This document shows, in pieces, positions 9,670 to 17,594 of a stretch of 64,000 nucleotides of DNA; positions within the stretch are counted from its first letter, which is position 1, and each line of letters starts with the position of its first letter. The stretch is from Flavobacterium sp. MC2016-06 (lineage in GTDB: Bacteria; Bacteroidota; Bacteroidia; Flavobacteriales; Flavobacteriaceae). Under the pieces are notes generated by a model, which saw only the letters and a list, made by a program, of their open reading frames with translations, was not told the origin of the DNA and searched no databases. A program made the position numbers and the translations under genes. Location: NCBI RefSeq assembly GCF_009711165.2, contig NZ_WMID02000033.1, forward strand, positions 1-64,000. The letters run 5' to 3'.

Positions 9670-10734
9670 TTATACCTGAATTTGAGTCTCGTAAATTTCA
9701 ACAGTTTCTAACAATTCTTTTTCAAATTGATAAATATCATCAATAGAAGAAATAGCAGTTTTAGATTCTGTTTTATTATCGTTAAAAAGGCTGATGTATT
9801 TTTTTCCTCCGTTAAGATGCAATCGGCAAAGAGGCTTACGATTGTTATCATCTAATAAAATACCAAAATAAGATTGTGTATCACGGTGAACAATTCTGCT
9901 GGTAGGAAGTTTTCGTCTTAAAATTGCAACAACTATGCGGTAAGCTTCTAATTCTTCCTCAGTTGTATTAACTTTGTTATCTTCTTCAACAGTTGTAACT
10001 TCTTCGTCTTGCTGTTTGATTGTTTCTTTAGTTAATGCTGCATTTAAACGATCATTAATTTTCTCGTTAATGTATTGGCTTAATGATTTTTGAACTAAAT
10101 CTTTAAACTCGTCCATTACTTTTTCAGTAAGTCTTCCAGCATAAACTTTATTGGCAAAAAGCTTAGTAAAATCATTTGACGGATTTTCTAATTCTGCATT
10201 GATCTGCTTTTTGATTTCTTTGATATATTTTAAAGAACTAGCATTATTTACAATATTATCAACGTTGAAATTGGTCTTATGAAACTTTGCAATTTCATTG
10301 ATAGTATTTTCTTTAAGATTGGTGATGTCAAATTCTAAAAATGGTTTTTCGTCCATTTTATTTTGATCATCTAAGTCGGTAAAAAACTGATAGGTAATGC
10401 CATTCGTTAAAAGCGCAAATCGAGTTTTAGTTACATGGAAATATCGGAAAAGCTGAGAATTGTGTATAGTTAGTTTTTCTTTCCAGCTTTTACATTCAAC
10501 TATAATAATGGGCTCTCCATTTTGGAAGATGGCATAATCTACTTTTTCTCCCTTTTTTAAACCTAAATCTGCCGTAAATTCAGGAACAACTTCTAGAGGA
10601 TTAAAAGCATCATATCCTAAAACATGAATAAAGGGTAACACAAAAGCATGTTTGGTAGACTCTTCGGTCTCTATTTTGCTTTTTAGCTGATTGATTTTAT
10701 CAGCCAATGACTTGAGTTGAATATTGATTTCCAT
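9670..10734 (-). CDS. Orphan nuclease with type I restriction HsdR_N-like domain
   Basis: 354 residues. The N-terminal half is a PD-(D/E)xK fold as in the HsdR N-terminal domain: helix with KHAFVLPFIHVLGYD, then VDYAIF (Asp66) and IIIVECKSWKEKL (Glu80, Lys82), followed by LLTNGITYQFFTDL. A linker rich in Gln, Glu and Thr and a C-terminal domain (CRLHLNGGKKYISLF) follow. There is no helicase motor, HsdM or HsdS nearby, so this is not a complete restriction system. Similar stand-alone proteins are often annotated as type I restriction subunits; the role is unknown. It is transcribed from the shared promoter element at 10750-10803, directly after response regulator copy 1. Confidence 0.8.
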   Translation of the reverse strand: MEINIQLKSLADKINQLKSKIETEESTKHAFVLPFIHVLGYDAFNPLEVVPEFTADLGLKKGEKVDYAIFQNGEPIIIVECKSWKEKLTIHNSQLFRYFHVTKTRFALLTNGITYQFFTDLDDQNKMDEKPFLEFDITNLKENTINEIAKFHKTNFNVDNIVNNASSLKYIKEIKKQINAELENPSNDFTKLFANKVYAGRLTEKVMDEFKDLVQKSLSQYINEKINDRLNAALTKETIKQQDEEVTTVEEDNKVNTTEEELEAYRIVVAILRRKLPTSRIVHRDTQSYFGILLDDNNRKPLCRLHLNGGKKYISLFNDNKTESKTAISSIDDIYQFEKELLETVEIYETQIQV

Positions 10735-10749
10735 TGGTTTTAATTTAAA

Positions 10750-10803
10750 TTAATTATTCAAATGTAAAACCAACCGAAATCAGTGTTTTATGGAAATCCG
10801 TAA
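10750..10803 (-). promoter_or_regulatory. Shared regulated promoter, copy E1 (operator + TAnnTTTG)
   Basis: On the gene strand this reads TTACGGATTTCCATAA (10803-10788; 7-bp inverted repeat with one mismatch), then 21 nt, then the perfect -7 box TACATTTG. The operator therefore overlaps the -33 region. Nearly the same 54 bp recur at 15302-15355 and 18745-18798, always upstream of a minus-strand gene. Here it drives the HsdR_N-like gene, which starts at 10734. Confidence 0.75.
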
Positions 10804-10819
10804 TCGGAGAAAAGAGATT

Positions 10820-11488
10820 TTAAATAATCCCCATATCTTTACTTATAGCGATTAATTGGATGGTAGTATTTGCTTTAAAAAAATCTTTGAGTTTTGCGAT
10901 TCTTTTTTCAATAGTACTTTTACTATTGGGTTTTATCCCAGAAGTTTTAAAAGTTTCTGTAATATTATCTTGCGGAGTTCCGTGTGACAGATGTTTTAAG
11001 ATTTCAATATCTAAATCATCTATTTCGTAGTTATTTCTTTCTTGAATAATAGCTGCGATTTCCGATGAAATATAGGTTTCTGGTGAATTTGAAGTAATTG
11101 TTATTACTTTTTTTAACTCATCGATGCTGTTTCTGCCTTTAAGCACAAAACTATTTATTCCAGACTTATCAAAAAGAGATTTAATTCTATAGCTTTTATC
11201 TTCTACAGAATATCCTATAATTACAATATTAGGTTGTAATTCACGTACTTTTTGTATCAATTCATCGCCGTCAGCAATCGTTACTTCACGATGATCTGCT
11301 TTAAAAGACAAATCACTAATTAATAAATCGTAAGGTTCATCGTCCTGAATTGCTTTTCGTATTTTTAAATAAGCATCATCACAATATTTTGCATGTTGAA
11401 AATTTGTAATCCCTAAATCTTTTAAGGCTTTTTCGACACCTATATTAATACTGTCAAAATCTTCGGCTATTATTACTTTCTTAAACAT
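10820..11488 (-). CDS. NarL-type response regulator, module copy 1
   Basis: 222 residues. An N-terminal receiver domain has acidic residues AED (9-10), phospho-acceptor Asp59 in LLISDLSF and the conserved Lys in SFVLKG; a C-terminal LuxR/GerE-type helix-turn-helix spans roughly 150-215 (DIEILKHLSHGTPQDNI). It starts 7 nt after its cognate TPR histidine kinase stops. It is a close paralogue of the regulator at 18876-19544 (same length, same ending ISKDMGII). No terminator follows; the E1 promoter begins only 17 bp past the stop. It is the likely activator binding the shared operators (inference). Confidence 0.92.
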   Translation of the reverse strand: MFKKVIIAEDFDSINIGVEKALKDLGITNFQHAKYCDDAYLKIRKAIQDDEPYDLLISDLSFKADHREVTIADGDELIQKVRELQPNIVIIGYSVEDKSYRIKSLFDKSGINSFVLKGRNSIDELKKVITITSNSPETYISSEIAAIIQERNNYEIDDLDIEILKHLSHGTPQDNITETFKTSGIKPNSKSTIEKRIAKLKDFFKANTTIQLIAISKDMGII

Positions 11489-11495
11489 TATAAGT

Positions 11496-13202
11496 TTATT
11501 TAGGCATGGATATTTTTACTTTAAAACCTTTATCCGGTTCCGTGTCAAAAGTAATAGTTCCTTTGGTAGCAATAATACGGTTTTCCATATTTTGTAAACC
11601 ATTTTTTATAATTTCCTCTTTCTTACATCCTTTTCCGTTGTCAGAATAGTTTATTAAGAGTAATTTTTGGTCATGTTCAAATTTCACTACAACAAGATTA
11701 GCCTCGCTGTGTTTCTTCATATTTACCATTAATTCCTGCAAAATTCGACTGATGGCAATTTTTTTTACATCATCAATTGTTTCCCAGTTTATTTTTTCAA
11801 GATTATTGACAATAATATTTCGGCTGTTGCTATTATAAGTCGAAAGCATTTCTTTTATATTTCTAGAAAAGCCTGCGCCAGTATCAATATCATTGTTTTC
11901 TCTCGAAATTCCTCTTACACGAATATAAATATCATCTAATTTCTGCAGTAAATTTTCTTTAGTCTGCTCTTTAGACAAAGGCTGTGTTTCGGCAAAAGTT
12001 ATCGCATGAAAAACATCATTGGCTAACTCATCGTGTATTTTTTTTGCAATGCGAGTTTCAGTATCATACGAAGTTTTAATTTTTATAGTCCTATTTTTAT
12101 TTCGAAAATAACGAACCAATATCGCTATTAAAACAATCAAAAAAACTAAAACTATAGCAAATACAATTCTTAAATATTTCGCTTTTTGCAGTGATAATAA
12201 ATCTTCTGCTTTTTCTAAGCGAAGTTTCTGGTTTTCATCCTTCTCTTTTTTAGAATCGTATTTAATTTTAGCAAACTTATTTTTAAAGTTATTTCTAACC
12301 TTAATTATACTATCATTTAGTGAAAAATACTTTTGAACATATTTGGTGTTTTTAGCGCTGTGGTCATTAGAAATTAAAAATTGCAAACCTTCTAGTCGTT
12401 CATCAACACTATTCAATTTTGTAGCAGTATTATAAGCTGCTAAAGCATGTTGATTTGATTTATTGATATCTATTTTAGCATAATATTCAGCCAAGTGTAT
12501 ATAACTCTCTATACTTCCATAGGTATCATCAATTTGTTTTTTCATCTCAAGACTTTTGGTCATTAAAAAAAAACCTTTTTGAGTCATTCCTTTTTTAAAA
12601 TAAGCATAACCCAAGTTGTCTTGAATTCTGGCTTTACTTTCTTGGGCTTTATCGCCTAATATTTTTTTGCTTAAAATAGATTCTAAAACAGAAATTGCTT
12701 TATCATATTTTTTTTGCTGAATGTATACAACTGCGATATTGCTTAAAGGAAATAGTTTATCTATAGGATCTTTATAATCTTTAATGGCCTCTTTGTAGTA
12801 AAAAACCGCATCATTATAAACTGAAAGTTCTTTTTCTGCAATACCAAATAAGTTATTTATAGAAGCAGTATAAACACTCTTTTTTTTAACATAAGTTAAT
12901 GCATCAGTCAATGTCTCCTTACTTCCATAATAATCTCCATTTACTTGCTGAATAGTGGACATTTGAATAAGAATATATCCAATATTAGCACTGTCTTTTA
13001 AAGTCTCAAATAGTATTTTGGATTTATTGAAGTCGTAAAAAGCGATATTAAAGTTTCCCTTCGCATAGTTTGAAATTCCTTCATTTCGTAAACTAAGTGC
13101 TTCTTTGCTAATAGGTTTTGTATCAATACTAATAGTTTTTTTTTCTTTACAGGAAAGAAGAAGAAGAAAGATAAGAAAACAAAAAAAAGGGGACCGTAAC
13201 AT
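11496..13202 (-). CDS. TPR-containing sensor histidine kinase, module copy 1
   Basis: 568 residues. The N-terminus is a lipoprotein-like or anchor signal (LLLLSCKEKK), then a TPR solenoid of about 250 residues (for example SNIAVVYIQQKKYDKAISVLE, DNLGYAYFKKG), a coiled coil, one membrane helix near 345-365 (IVFAIVLVFLIVLIAILV), then a HisKA_3 dimerisation domain with His in IAKKIHDELANDV and an ATPase domain with N box (ELMVNMKKHSEA) and DNGKG. The sensor TPR region is thus extracytoplasmic. Its operon has a proline-rich lipoprotein 51 nt upstream and a response regulator 7 nt downstream. The signal is unknown. Confidence 0.92.
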   Translation of the reverse strand: MLRSPFFCFLIFLLLLSCKEKKTISIDTKPISKEALSLRNEGISNYAKGNFNIAFYDFNKSKILFETLKDSANIGYILIQMSTIQQVNGDYYGSKETLTDALTYVKKKSVYTASINNLFGIAEKELSVYNDAVFYYKEAIKDYKDPIDKLFPLSNIAVVYIQQKKYDKAISVLESILSKKILGDKAQESKARIQDNLGYAYFKKGMTQKGFFLMTKSLEMKKQIDDTYGSIESYIHLAEYYAKIDINKSNQHALAAYNTATKLNSVDERLEGLQFLISNDHSAKNTKYVQKYFSLNDSIIKVRNNFKNKFAKIKYDSKKEKDENQKLRLEKAEDLLSLQKAKYLRIVFAIVLVFLIVLIAILVRYFRNKNRTIKIKTSYDTETRIAKKIHDELANDVFHAITFAETQPLSKEQTKENLLQKLDDIYIRVRGISRENNDIDTGAGFSRNIKEMLSTYNSNSRNIIVNNLEKINWETIDDVKKIAISRILQELMVNMKKHSEANLVVVKFEHDQKLLLINYSDNGKGCKKEEIIKNGLQNMENRIIATKGTITFDTEPDKGFKVKISMPK

Positions 13203-13253
13203 AAAAATTTACTTTCCCCGAAATTAGTAATTAATTTTATACTAAAAATATAT

Positions 13254-13442
13254 TTATTCATCAGTTGGCGGTGGCGGCGGTGGCGGGTAAGAGTCACCAG
13301 GACCATCATCTGCATAAGAAGGAGCCAAAGGCTTAATATTCTTTTTTATTTCTGTTTTTGTTTCCGTTTCGTATTCATCAGCTGTACAAGAAAACAGAGT
13401 GCTTAGTAACGCAAAAGCGCCTAAAAGTATAATTTTTTTCAT
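13254..13442 (-). CDS. Proline-rich small lipoprotein, module copy 1
   Basis: 62 residues: signal peptide with lipobox LFSC (Cys19), then TADEYETETKTEIKKNIKPL, a PSYADDGPGD stretch and a run of seven prolines ending TDE. The paralogue at 21313-21510 shares signal, TADEY, PSYADGPGD and a polyproline tail, so the frame is a real gene despite its size. It is the first gene of the kinase/regulator operon, and both copies keep the same 51-nt gap to the kinase. It may be the ligand, co-sensor or processed signal for the TPR domain; this is inference only. Confidence 0.8.
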   Translation of the reverse strand: MKKIILLGAFALLSTLFSCTADEYETETKTEIKKNIKPLAPSYADDGPGDSYPPPPPPPTDE

Positions 13443-13480
13443 TTTATTTATTGTTAGAAATTAGACATGAGTATTGCTTT

Positions 13481-13495
13481 CCGGAACTTTTCCAG
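13481..13495 (-). promoter_or_regulatory. Conserved leader hairpin before lipoprotein, copy 1
   Basis: On the transcribed strand the sequence CTGGAAAAGTTCCGG can fold as a 6-bp stem (one G-U pair) with a 3-nt loop, 39 nt before the start codon. The identical 15 bases occur before the second module at 21548-21562. Confidence 0.45.
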
Positions 13496-13516
13496 ATTCT
13501 TTTTTGAAAGCATTAC

Positions 13517-13524
13517 CAAATGAT
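13517..13524 (-). promoter_or_regulatory. Possible -7 box for module copy 1
   Basis: ATCATTTG on the minus strand inside a block (CACTTCACTTCCC...ATTTGG) that is identical in both modules. It is only a partial match to TAnnTTTG, so this assignment is tentative; a weak promoter needing an activator would fit. Confidence 0.3.
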
Positions 13525-13586
13525 TTTGGGAAGTGAAGTGTGTTGGACTGTAAGACTTTATTTATACCTCCCGAATGAACTCGTTC

Positions 13587-13630
13587 TTACGGTTTTCCAC
13601 ACTTTTAATTGAACTAGTTTTGTATTTTTG
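13587..13630 (+). promoter_or_regulatory. Operator-related promoter for divergent membrane gene, copy 1
   Basis: TTACGGTTTTCCACAC (13587-13602) matches the left half and core of the E-element operator; 20 nt later comes the perfect -7 box TATTTTTG (13623-13630). The shared promoters have 21 nt in the same place. The predicted start of transcription is near 13637, giving a leader of about 130 nt before ATG 13769. Confidence 0.6.
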
Positions 13631-13768
13631 TTTTTGATCTGCAGATAAAAACGTGAACTAATTTCTTTGGCAAAGTAATTGTATTTAAGAGTGATTGTTG
13701 ACAAGGGATTCCCAGAATTCCCGCGTTTTCCTAAGATTCCCAAGAAATCCTAAAAATACCATGTGCCC

Positions 13769-14392
13769 ATGTATAACAATACTTTAGAAGAATATAAAAA
13801 GGCAATTAAAGCTAAATATGAAATAGAAAAAGAAGGACAATATTTTGATTATTTAAATTGCCCTTCACGCGGAAAACTCCGCGATTTGTGTTGGACTATT
13901 TTTGAAAATAATGCAGCTCAAGAAGATTTAAATGTTTTTAAAAATTTATTGTGTTTAGATTTTGATCATACTAAAAAGAATAAGTTTAAAGAACAGAAAG
14001 ATAAGTTTAGACCCATTGAAACCTTTTTTAAAGGAGAAACAGATCCATCAAATATTGATGCTATAAATCTTGCCGCAATTATGGTTGATTTTCAACCGCG
14101 GCCTTTTAAAAAGTTTAATGAAAAATGCAGAATTGCAGAGCAAAAGCAAACGGAAGGATTTAATAAAATTAAACCATTTGTAGAAGTAGAGAAAGAAGTC
14201 ATAGATGTAGAAAATTTAGTTGAAAGTGAAAATGAAGAGACAAAAGAGATTCCTAAAAAAGGAAATCTTTTTCTAGATTTTAAAGATATGATTACTAAAA
14301 AAATGTACCCAACAAAAATTATTGCGATAACGGTTGGAACTGTCGCTTTGGTGTCTTCTGCCTGTTTGTATTTTGTACAGAAAAAAGAATAA
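13769..14392 (+). CDS. Single-pass membrane protein of the module, short form
   Basis: 207 residues from ATG 13769, preferred over GTG 13763 because the paralogue's ATG aligns here. The cytoplasmic N-terminal domain of about 125 residues (LRDLCWTIFENN, EDLNVFKNLL, VDFQPRPFKKFNEK) is homologous to the first third of the protein at 21849-22985. A charged linker and one membrane helix (IIAITVGTVALVSSACLYFV) follow, and the protein stops almost at once (QKKE). The long paralogue continues with a periplasmic domain that is missing here. No known domain recognised. It is divergent from the kinase operon. Confidence 0.75.
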   Translation: MYNNTLEEYKKAIKAKYEIEKEGQYFDYLNCPSRGKLRDLCWTIFENNAAQEDLNVFKNLLCLDFDHTKKNKFKEQKDKFRPIETFFKGETDPSNIDAINLAAIMVDFQPRPFKKFNEKCRIAEQKQTEGFNKIKPFVEVEKEVIDVENLVESENEETKEIPKKGNLFLDFKDMITKKMYPTKIIAITVGTVALVSSACLYFVQKKE

Positions 14393-14546
14393 GCATAGAA
14401 GTATTGTCTAAAAGAAATGCTAGTGCATTTGAAAAAATAAAATGCATTAAGAGGTAAGGAAAAGATTGTTTTAAGGAATAATTTGAAGATTGAAAAGTTT
14501 GTCTTTTTTGCATATAGTGGTAGTTGGTTACACTATAAAGATAAGT

Positions 14547-14594
14547 AAAAAACACCAATAATCCTAATAAAAACAAGGGTTTAGGTGTTTTTTT
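14547..14594. terminator. Bidirectional terminator
   Basis: AAAAAACACC / GGTGTTTTTT arms enclosing about 27 nt, between the convergent short membrane protein gene and the YidD-like gene; T-runs on both strands. Confidence 0.6.
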
Positions 14595-14614
14595 ATTGCT
14601 TTTTTTTGATTTAA

Positions 14615-14893
14615 TTAAAGAAATCTTTCGGCAATTTCATCACTGTCAATTATCAATTTTGAGGGCAGTAAAATTTGCTTTTTCTTACTTATTGGGTTTT
14701 CAAAAATTTCGAAGTTTCCTCGACAATTTTTATATCGAAAAATGAAAGCTTTTATTCCTTTTATAAAGCCTTCATTTTTCGTAATCTGATAAACATAATT
14801 GGAACAAGATGTTTTAAAAATGCATCTTTTCCTTTTAGATTGAGGAATAAAGTTCCAATACGTTTGAATAATCAGTAGAATTAAATATTTCAT
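14615..14893 (-). CDS. YidD-like small membrane-associated protein
   Basis: 92 residues from ATG 14893. The central part RCIFKTSCSNYVYQITKNEG with FIKGIKAFIFRYKNCRG matches the YidD pattern (RC-F-xPTCSxYA-x(n)-G-x-KG-x(n)-R-x(n)-C), with Lys-Thr-Ser in place of the usual Pro-Thr. YidD proteins sit at the inner membrane near the insertase YidC. The housekeeping copy normally lies with rpmH/rnpA; here it is the last gene of a small operon after a secreted peptide and a DUF4177 protein, one base past the previous stop, so it is likely a divergent accessory copy. An open frame runs further upstream through the DUF4177 gene and is not used. Confidence 0.7.
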   Translation of the reverse strand: MKYLILLIIQTYWNFIPQSKRKRCIFKTSCSNYVYQITKNEGFIKGIKAFIFRYKNCRGNFEIFENPISKKKQILLPSKLIIDSDEIAERFL

Positions 14894-14894
14894 T

Positions 14895-15125
14895 TTATTT
14901 TCTAAAAACAACCATTTGTCTAGTGGTTGTATAGCCAGCTTTTGCGCCAAGACCAAAGCATCCATTATCAGGGTGAACAAAAGTTGATACACCTTCAAGG
15001 CGAATATATTCCCAGCCTTGATTATTATAGTCTTTAATCAAACTTTCCAGCTGTTCTGCTACATGATTAGAGTTCCCCTTTTTAGGATCTATTGAAGCTA
15101 CGAATGGTACTACTTTATATTCCAT
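14895..15125 (-). CDS. DUF4177 family protein
   Basis: 76 residues: MEYKVVPFVASI, a helix EQLESLIKDYNNQGWEYIRLEG and a final strand RQMVVFRK, the layout of DUF4177 (beta-alpha-beta, central GWE). Function of the family is unknown. The start codon shares its A with the stop of the 52-residue gene before it (TAATG), and the YidD-like gene begins one base after it, so the three are translated as a coupled operon from promoter E2. Confidence 0.78.
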   Translation of the reverse strand: MEYKVVPFVASIDPKKGNSNHVAEQLESLIKDYNNQGWEYIRLEGVSTFVHPDNGCFGLGAKAGYTTTRQMVVFRK

Positions 15126-15283
15126 TATTTTCTTTTTTTGTAATGATTGTTTGTACTTGAGTTTTTATATTTCCCTCCTTTGTGAGAACTTCCTTTCCCA
15201 CTTTTATAATGACCTCTTTGGGCATTAATACTTCCTCCTAATACAAGGAAAAATAAGCTAAACAAAACGACTAATTTTTTCAT
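15125..15283 (-). CDS. Small basic secreted peptide (52 aa)
   Basis: MKKLVVLFSLFFLVLGGSINAQ is a clean signal peptide; the mature 30 residues begin RGHYKSGKGSSHKGGKYKN and end NNHYKKRK, so they are strongly basic with repeated HYK/GGKYK units. Similar Gly-Lys-His-rich short exported proteins occur in Bacteroidota, without known function. The support is an intact frame from ATG 15283, a TAATG overlap with the DUF4177 gene and the E2 promoter 19 bp upstream. Antimicrobial, adhesive or signal roles are all possible. Confidence 0.72.
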   Translation of the reverse strand: MKKLVVLFSLFFLVLGGSINAQRGHYKSGKGSSHKGGKYKNSSTNNHYKKRK

Positions 15284-15301
15284 ATTTTTTAAGTTTATAA
15301 T

Positions 15302-15355
15302 TTAATTATTCAAATTTAAAACCAATAAAAATCAGTAGTTTATGGAAATCCATAA
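15302..15355 (-). promoter_or_regulatory. Shared regulated promoter, copy E2
   Basis: On the gene strand TTATGGATTTCCATAA (15355-15340) is a perfect 7-bp inverted repeat around TT; 21 nt later follows TAAATTTG, a perfect -7 box. Nearly identical to E1 and E3. It drives the 52-aa peptide, DUF4177 and YidD-like genes. Confidence 0.78.
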
Positions 15356-15376
15356 TTCATAAAAACTTTTTTGCAG

Positions 15377-15403
15377 AAAAAAGAGGACTATAAAAATCCT
15401 CTT
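15377..15403 (-). terminator. Terminator of the six-gene operon
   Basis: On the minus strand AAGAGGA, 9-nt loop, TCCTCTT, then a T-run, 13 nt after the VWA-like gene and just upstream of promoter E2. Confidence 0.75.
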
Positions 15404-15415
15404 CATGAAACGTAA

Positions 15416-16318
15416 TTACAGTTTCTTTACTAGTATAAAATCCTTTATGATTTTCTCCATGTTTGAAGGCAGATCAGCATTTTTAATTTCAAAATGTTTT
15501 ATTTTCATTTCTGTAAACCATTTTGTCCAATATGCTTTTATTACTTTTTCTTCATATGGATTATTTCGACTAGGATTAATTCCTAAAACCAAAACTTCTA
15601 AGTTTGATAAATCATCTCCAGTTTTAATAAAACCAAAATCTTGTTTCTGCATTTTTTTCTCCCAATCTTTAGTATTTAAACCATTTTTCCGAATTAATTC
15701 TGGAGTAATATAAGTCGTTCGGTTTTCTTCTTTTATTACAGTATTTTCATAATACATGTAACCATCTGTTAGTATAACAAGTATATTTCGGTCACCGTTT
15801 TCAATACATTGATCGTTTACTTTATTGTCAAAGAAACTCCAGATATCAGAACCTATAAAATTGTTATCTTTTATGGCAGATTCGTATATTTTGGCTGTTT
15901 GTGAAGCATAATTTGCATTGATAGAATTCAATAAATTTTTTGAAGCATTATTTTTATCAATAGTAATTTTTAACTTTTGAGAGATCGAATTAATATTAGA
16001 ATCTTTAGGTTCTGGATTAAAAAATAATTGCATTTTATCATTAATCTGTCTGATTCTTTTTGACTTTAAATGTTGTGTAAAAGCTTCTGAAACAGATTTT
16101 ATATAGCCCAAATCTCTCCGATAATATTCCATTGTTGGATTTGGATTTTTGTCAAGGCTAATTCTGTCTGATAAATCTAAAAGGATACTAATATTATAGT
16201 TTTCTGCTGGAGGACTTTTAATAGAAACTTCCTTTTTATCATTATCTGCTTCCTGTTTACAAGAGAATGTAGAAATAAGCAATAATGATATTGCAAATGT
16301 TTTTAGAATATTTTTCAT
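15416..16318 (-). CDS. VWA-like domain lipoprotein
   Basis: 300 residues from ATG 16318: lipoprotein signal with lipobox TFSC (Cys20), then NISILLDLSDRIS, a metal-site-like D-x-S motif, and later NILVILTDGYMYYE. This order (DxSxx, then TDG) is that of a von Willebrand A type fold, though the first motif is not canonical DxSxS. It is anchored in the envelope. It is the last of six minus-strand genes from promoter E3 and starts 4 nt after the coiled-coil membrane protein, suggesting the two work together. Upstream in-frame codons overlap that gene and are not preferred. Confidence 0.68.
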   Translation of the reverse strand: MKNILKTFAISLLLISTFSCKQEADNDKKEVSIKSPPAENYNISILLDLSDRISLDKNPNPTMEYYRRDLGYIKSVSEAFTQHLKSKRIRQINDKMQLFFNPEPKDSNINSISQKLKITIDKNNASKNLLNSINANYASQTAKIYESAIKDNNFIGSDIWSFFDNKVNDQCIENGDRNILVILTDGYMYYENTVIKEENRTTYITPELIRKNGLNTKDWEKKMQKQDFGFIKTGDDLSNLEVLVLGINPSRNNPYEEKVIKAYWTKWFTEMKIKHFEIKNADLPSNMEKIIKDFILVKKL

Positions 16319-16322
16319 AGTA

Positions 16323-17591
16323 TTAGTTTTTAGAATAAACCAGATGTTGAAAATCTGGATCAACCAAGTTTAATCTGCTCAAATGTTCTTCAGAATGAAG
16401 TTCGCAGTTTTCTAATAGTTCTGTTTTTTCTTTATTTGCTAAAGCAATTTCGGTGTTAATTGCCTGAAACCAGCCTTCTTTGTATTGATGATGATAATGA
16501 AGATATTCTTTTACAGGAAATACAAACCCGTCAATTTTAGATTGAAGCTCAGAGATTTTACCTGTTATGGTAACAATTTGCTCCTTAAAGGCATTAATCT
16601 TATTGTTGTATTCTGTTTTTAGTTTTTCTAAATCAATAAGATTCTCTTTTTTGCCTCTTATAAAAGCTCTAATTTTATCGATGTTTTCAAATTCTTTCAT
16701 TACAAAATCAAAAACAAGTCCCCAAATTACATAAACTACAAACCCAGCAAATATAATCATCCAAAATTCAGCCTCGCCCAAAGCAATATTTAAGTTATAA
16801 GGAGCTGAATCTGTTGTTTTATTAAACTCGTAAATCTTTTTCTCTATTTGATAAGCCAATAAAGCATCAAATAAAAAGGTGGTAAGAAACAAGACAATCA
16901 TTCTAAGGACATTTTTTAAACCTTTTTCTTTTTGAACCATATGAATTGCATAACCCAATCCCATAAAAACAAACGGAATGGTTACAACCAAAACTCCTTC
17001 TAACCAGCTTGCTTTAAAAGAATTTGTGAAGGCATCGGCATCAAAAATGGCAGCAGTTAAACTGTCATTAGAAAATTCTTTGAAAAAGGCAGAATAAGAA
17101 GCCGAGATATAAAATACTAATACATATAGTGTAATTGGCAGCAGTAAAAACAAACCAATGTAAAATTGTGCTTTTAAACCTTTGCCATCTTCAATTCCAT
17201 ATTTATCAGGATTGCGTTTTACCTCTATAATTTCATTTTTAATTAAGTCTACAGACTCATTAATATCCTGTTCTTTCTTTTCGTAAATACCAATCGCCGC
17301 TTCACATTTTTTAAGCTCCGTTCTATTTTTTTCCTGTTCTTCGCGATAAGGCTGTTTTAGTTTGTCCTGCTCTAATTTTTGTTTTCGGCATTGATCTTCA
17401 AAACTCATATATAAATTTTGTAAACAAGCCTTTAGTACAATTGGTCTTCCTGTTGCTTTTACAGATGCGGCAAAACCACTCTGATAATACGTTATTCTTA
17501 TTTGTTCTCTATCTTCTTCATTCTCGTCAAAAGAATTGAATGCAGTATCTTCTGCTTTTTTTAAACTGAATATTTGTGTGAGTGATTTCAT
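16323..17591 (-). CDS. Membrane protein with four TM helices and two coiled coils
   Basis: 422 residues, no known family recognised. Residues about 80-135 form a charged coiled coil (KLEQDKLKQPYREEQEKNR...). Four hydrophobic helices follow near 146-172, 199-222, 230-250 and 278-303, then a second long coiled coil (LEKLKTEYNNKINAFKEQIV) to about 355. The tail is acidic and histidine-rich (YLHYHHQYKEG). It lies 3 nt after the TerB-like gene and 4 nt before the VWA-like lipoprotein; this trio looks like a membrane complex with cytoplasmic and envelope partners (inference). Confidence 0.65.
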   Translation of the reverse strand: MKSLTQIFSLKKAEDTAFNSFDENEEDREQIRITYYQSGFAASVKATGRPIVLKACLQNLYMSFEDQCRKQKLEQDKLKQPYREEQEKNRTELKKCEAAIGIYEKKEQDINESVDLIKNEIIEVKRNPDKYGIEDGKGLKAQFYIGLFLLLPITLYVLVFYISASYSAFFKEFSNDSLTAAIFDADAFTNSFKASWLEGVLVVTIPFVFMGLGYAIHMVQKEKGLKNVLRMIVLFLTTFLFDALLAYQIEKKIYEFNKTTDSAPYNLNIALGEAEFWMIIFAGFVVYVIWGLVFDFVMKEFENIDKIRAFIRGKKENLIDLEKLKTEYNNKINAFKEQIVTITGKISELQSKIDGFVFPVKEYLHYHHQYKEGWFQAINTEIALANKEKTELLENCELHSEEHLSRLNLVDPDFQHLVYSKN

Positions 17592-17594
17592 AAT

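Noticed and set aside
9670..10734. Complete type I restriction-modification system
   Set aside because: Only the N-terminal nuclease-type domain is present; there is no motor, methylase or specificity gene nearby.
13558..13743. 61-residue minus-strand ORF in the module 1 spacer
   Set aside because: It covers the conserved promoter/operator block, has no similarity in frame at module 2 and no signal peptide or domain.
14319..14576. 85-residue minus-strand ORF
   Set aside because: It overlaps the end of the short membrane protein gene and the terminator, has no family features and no counterpart at the second module.
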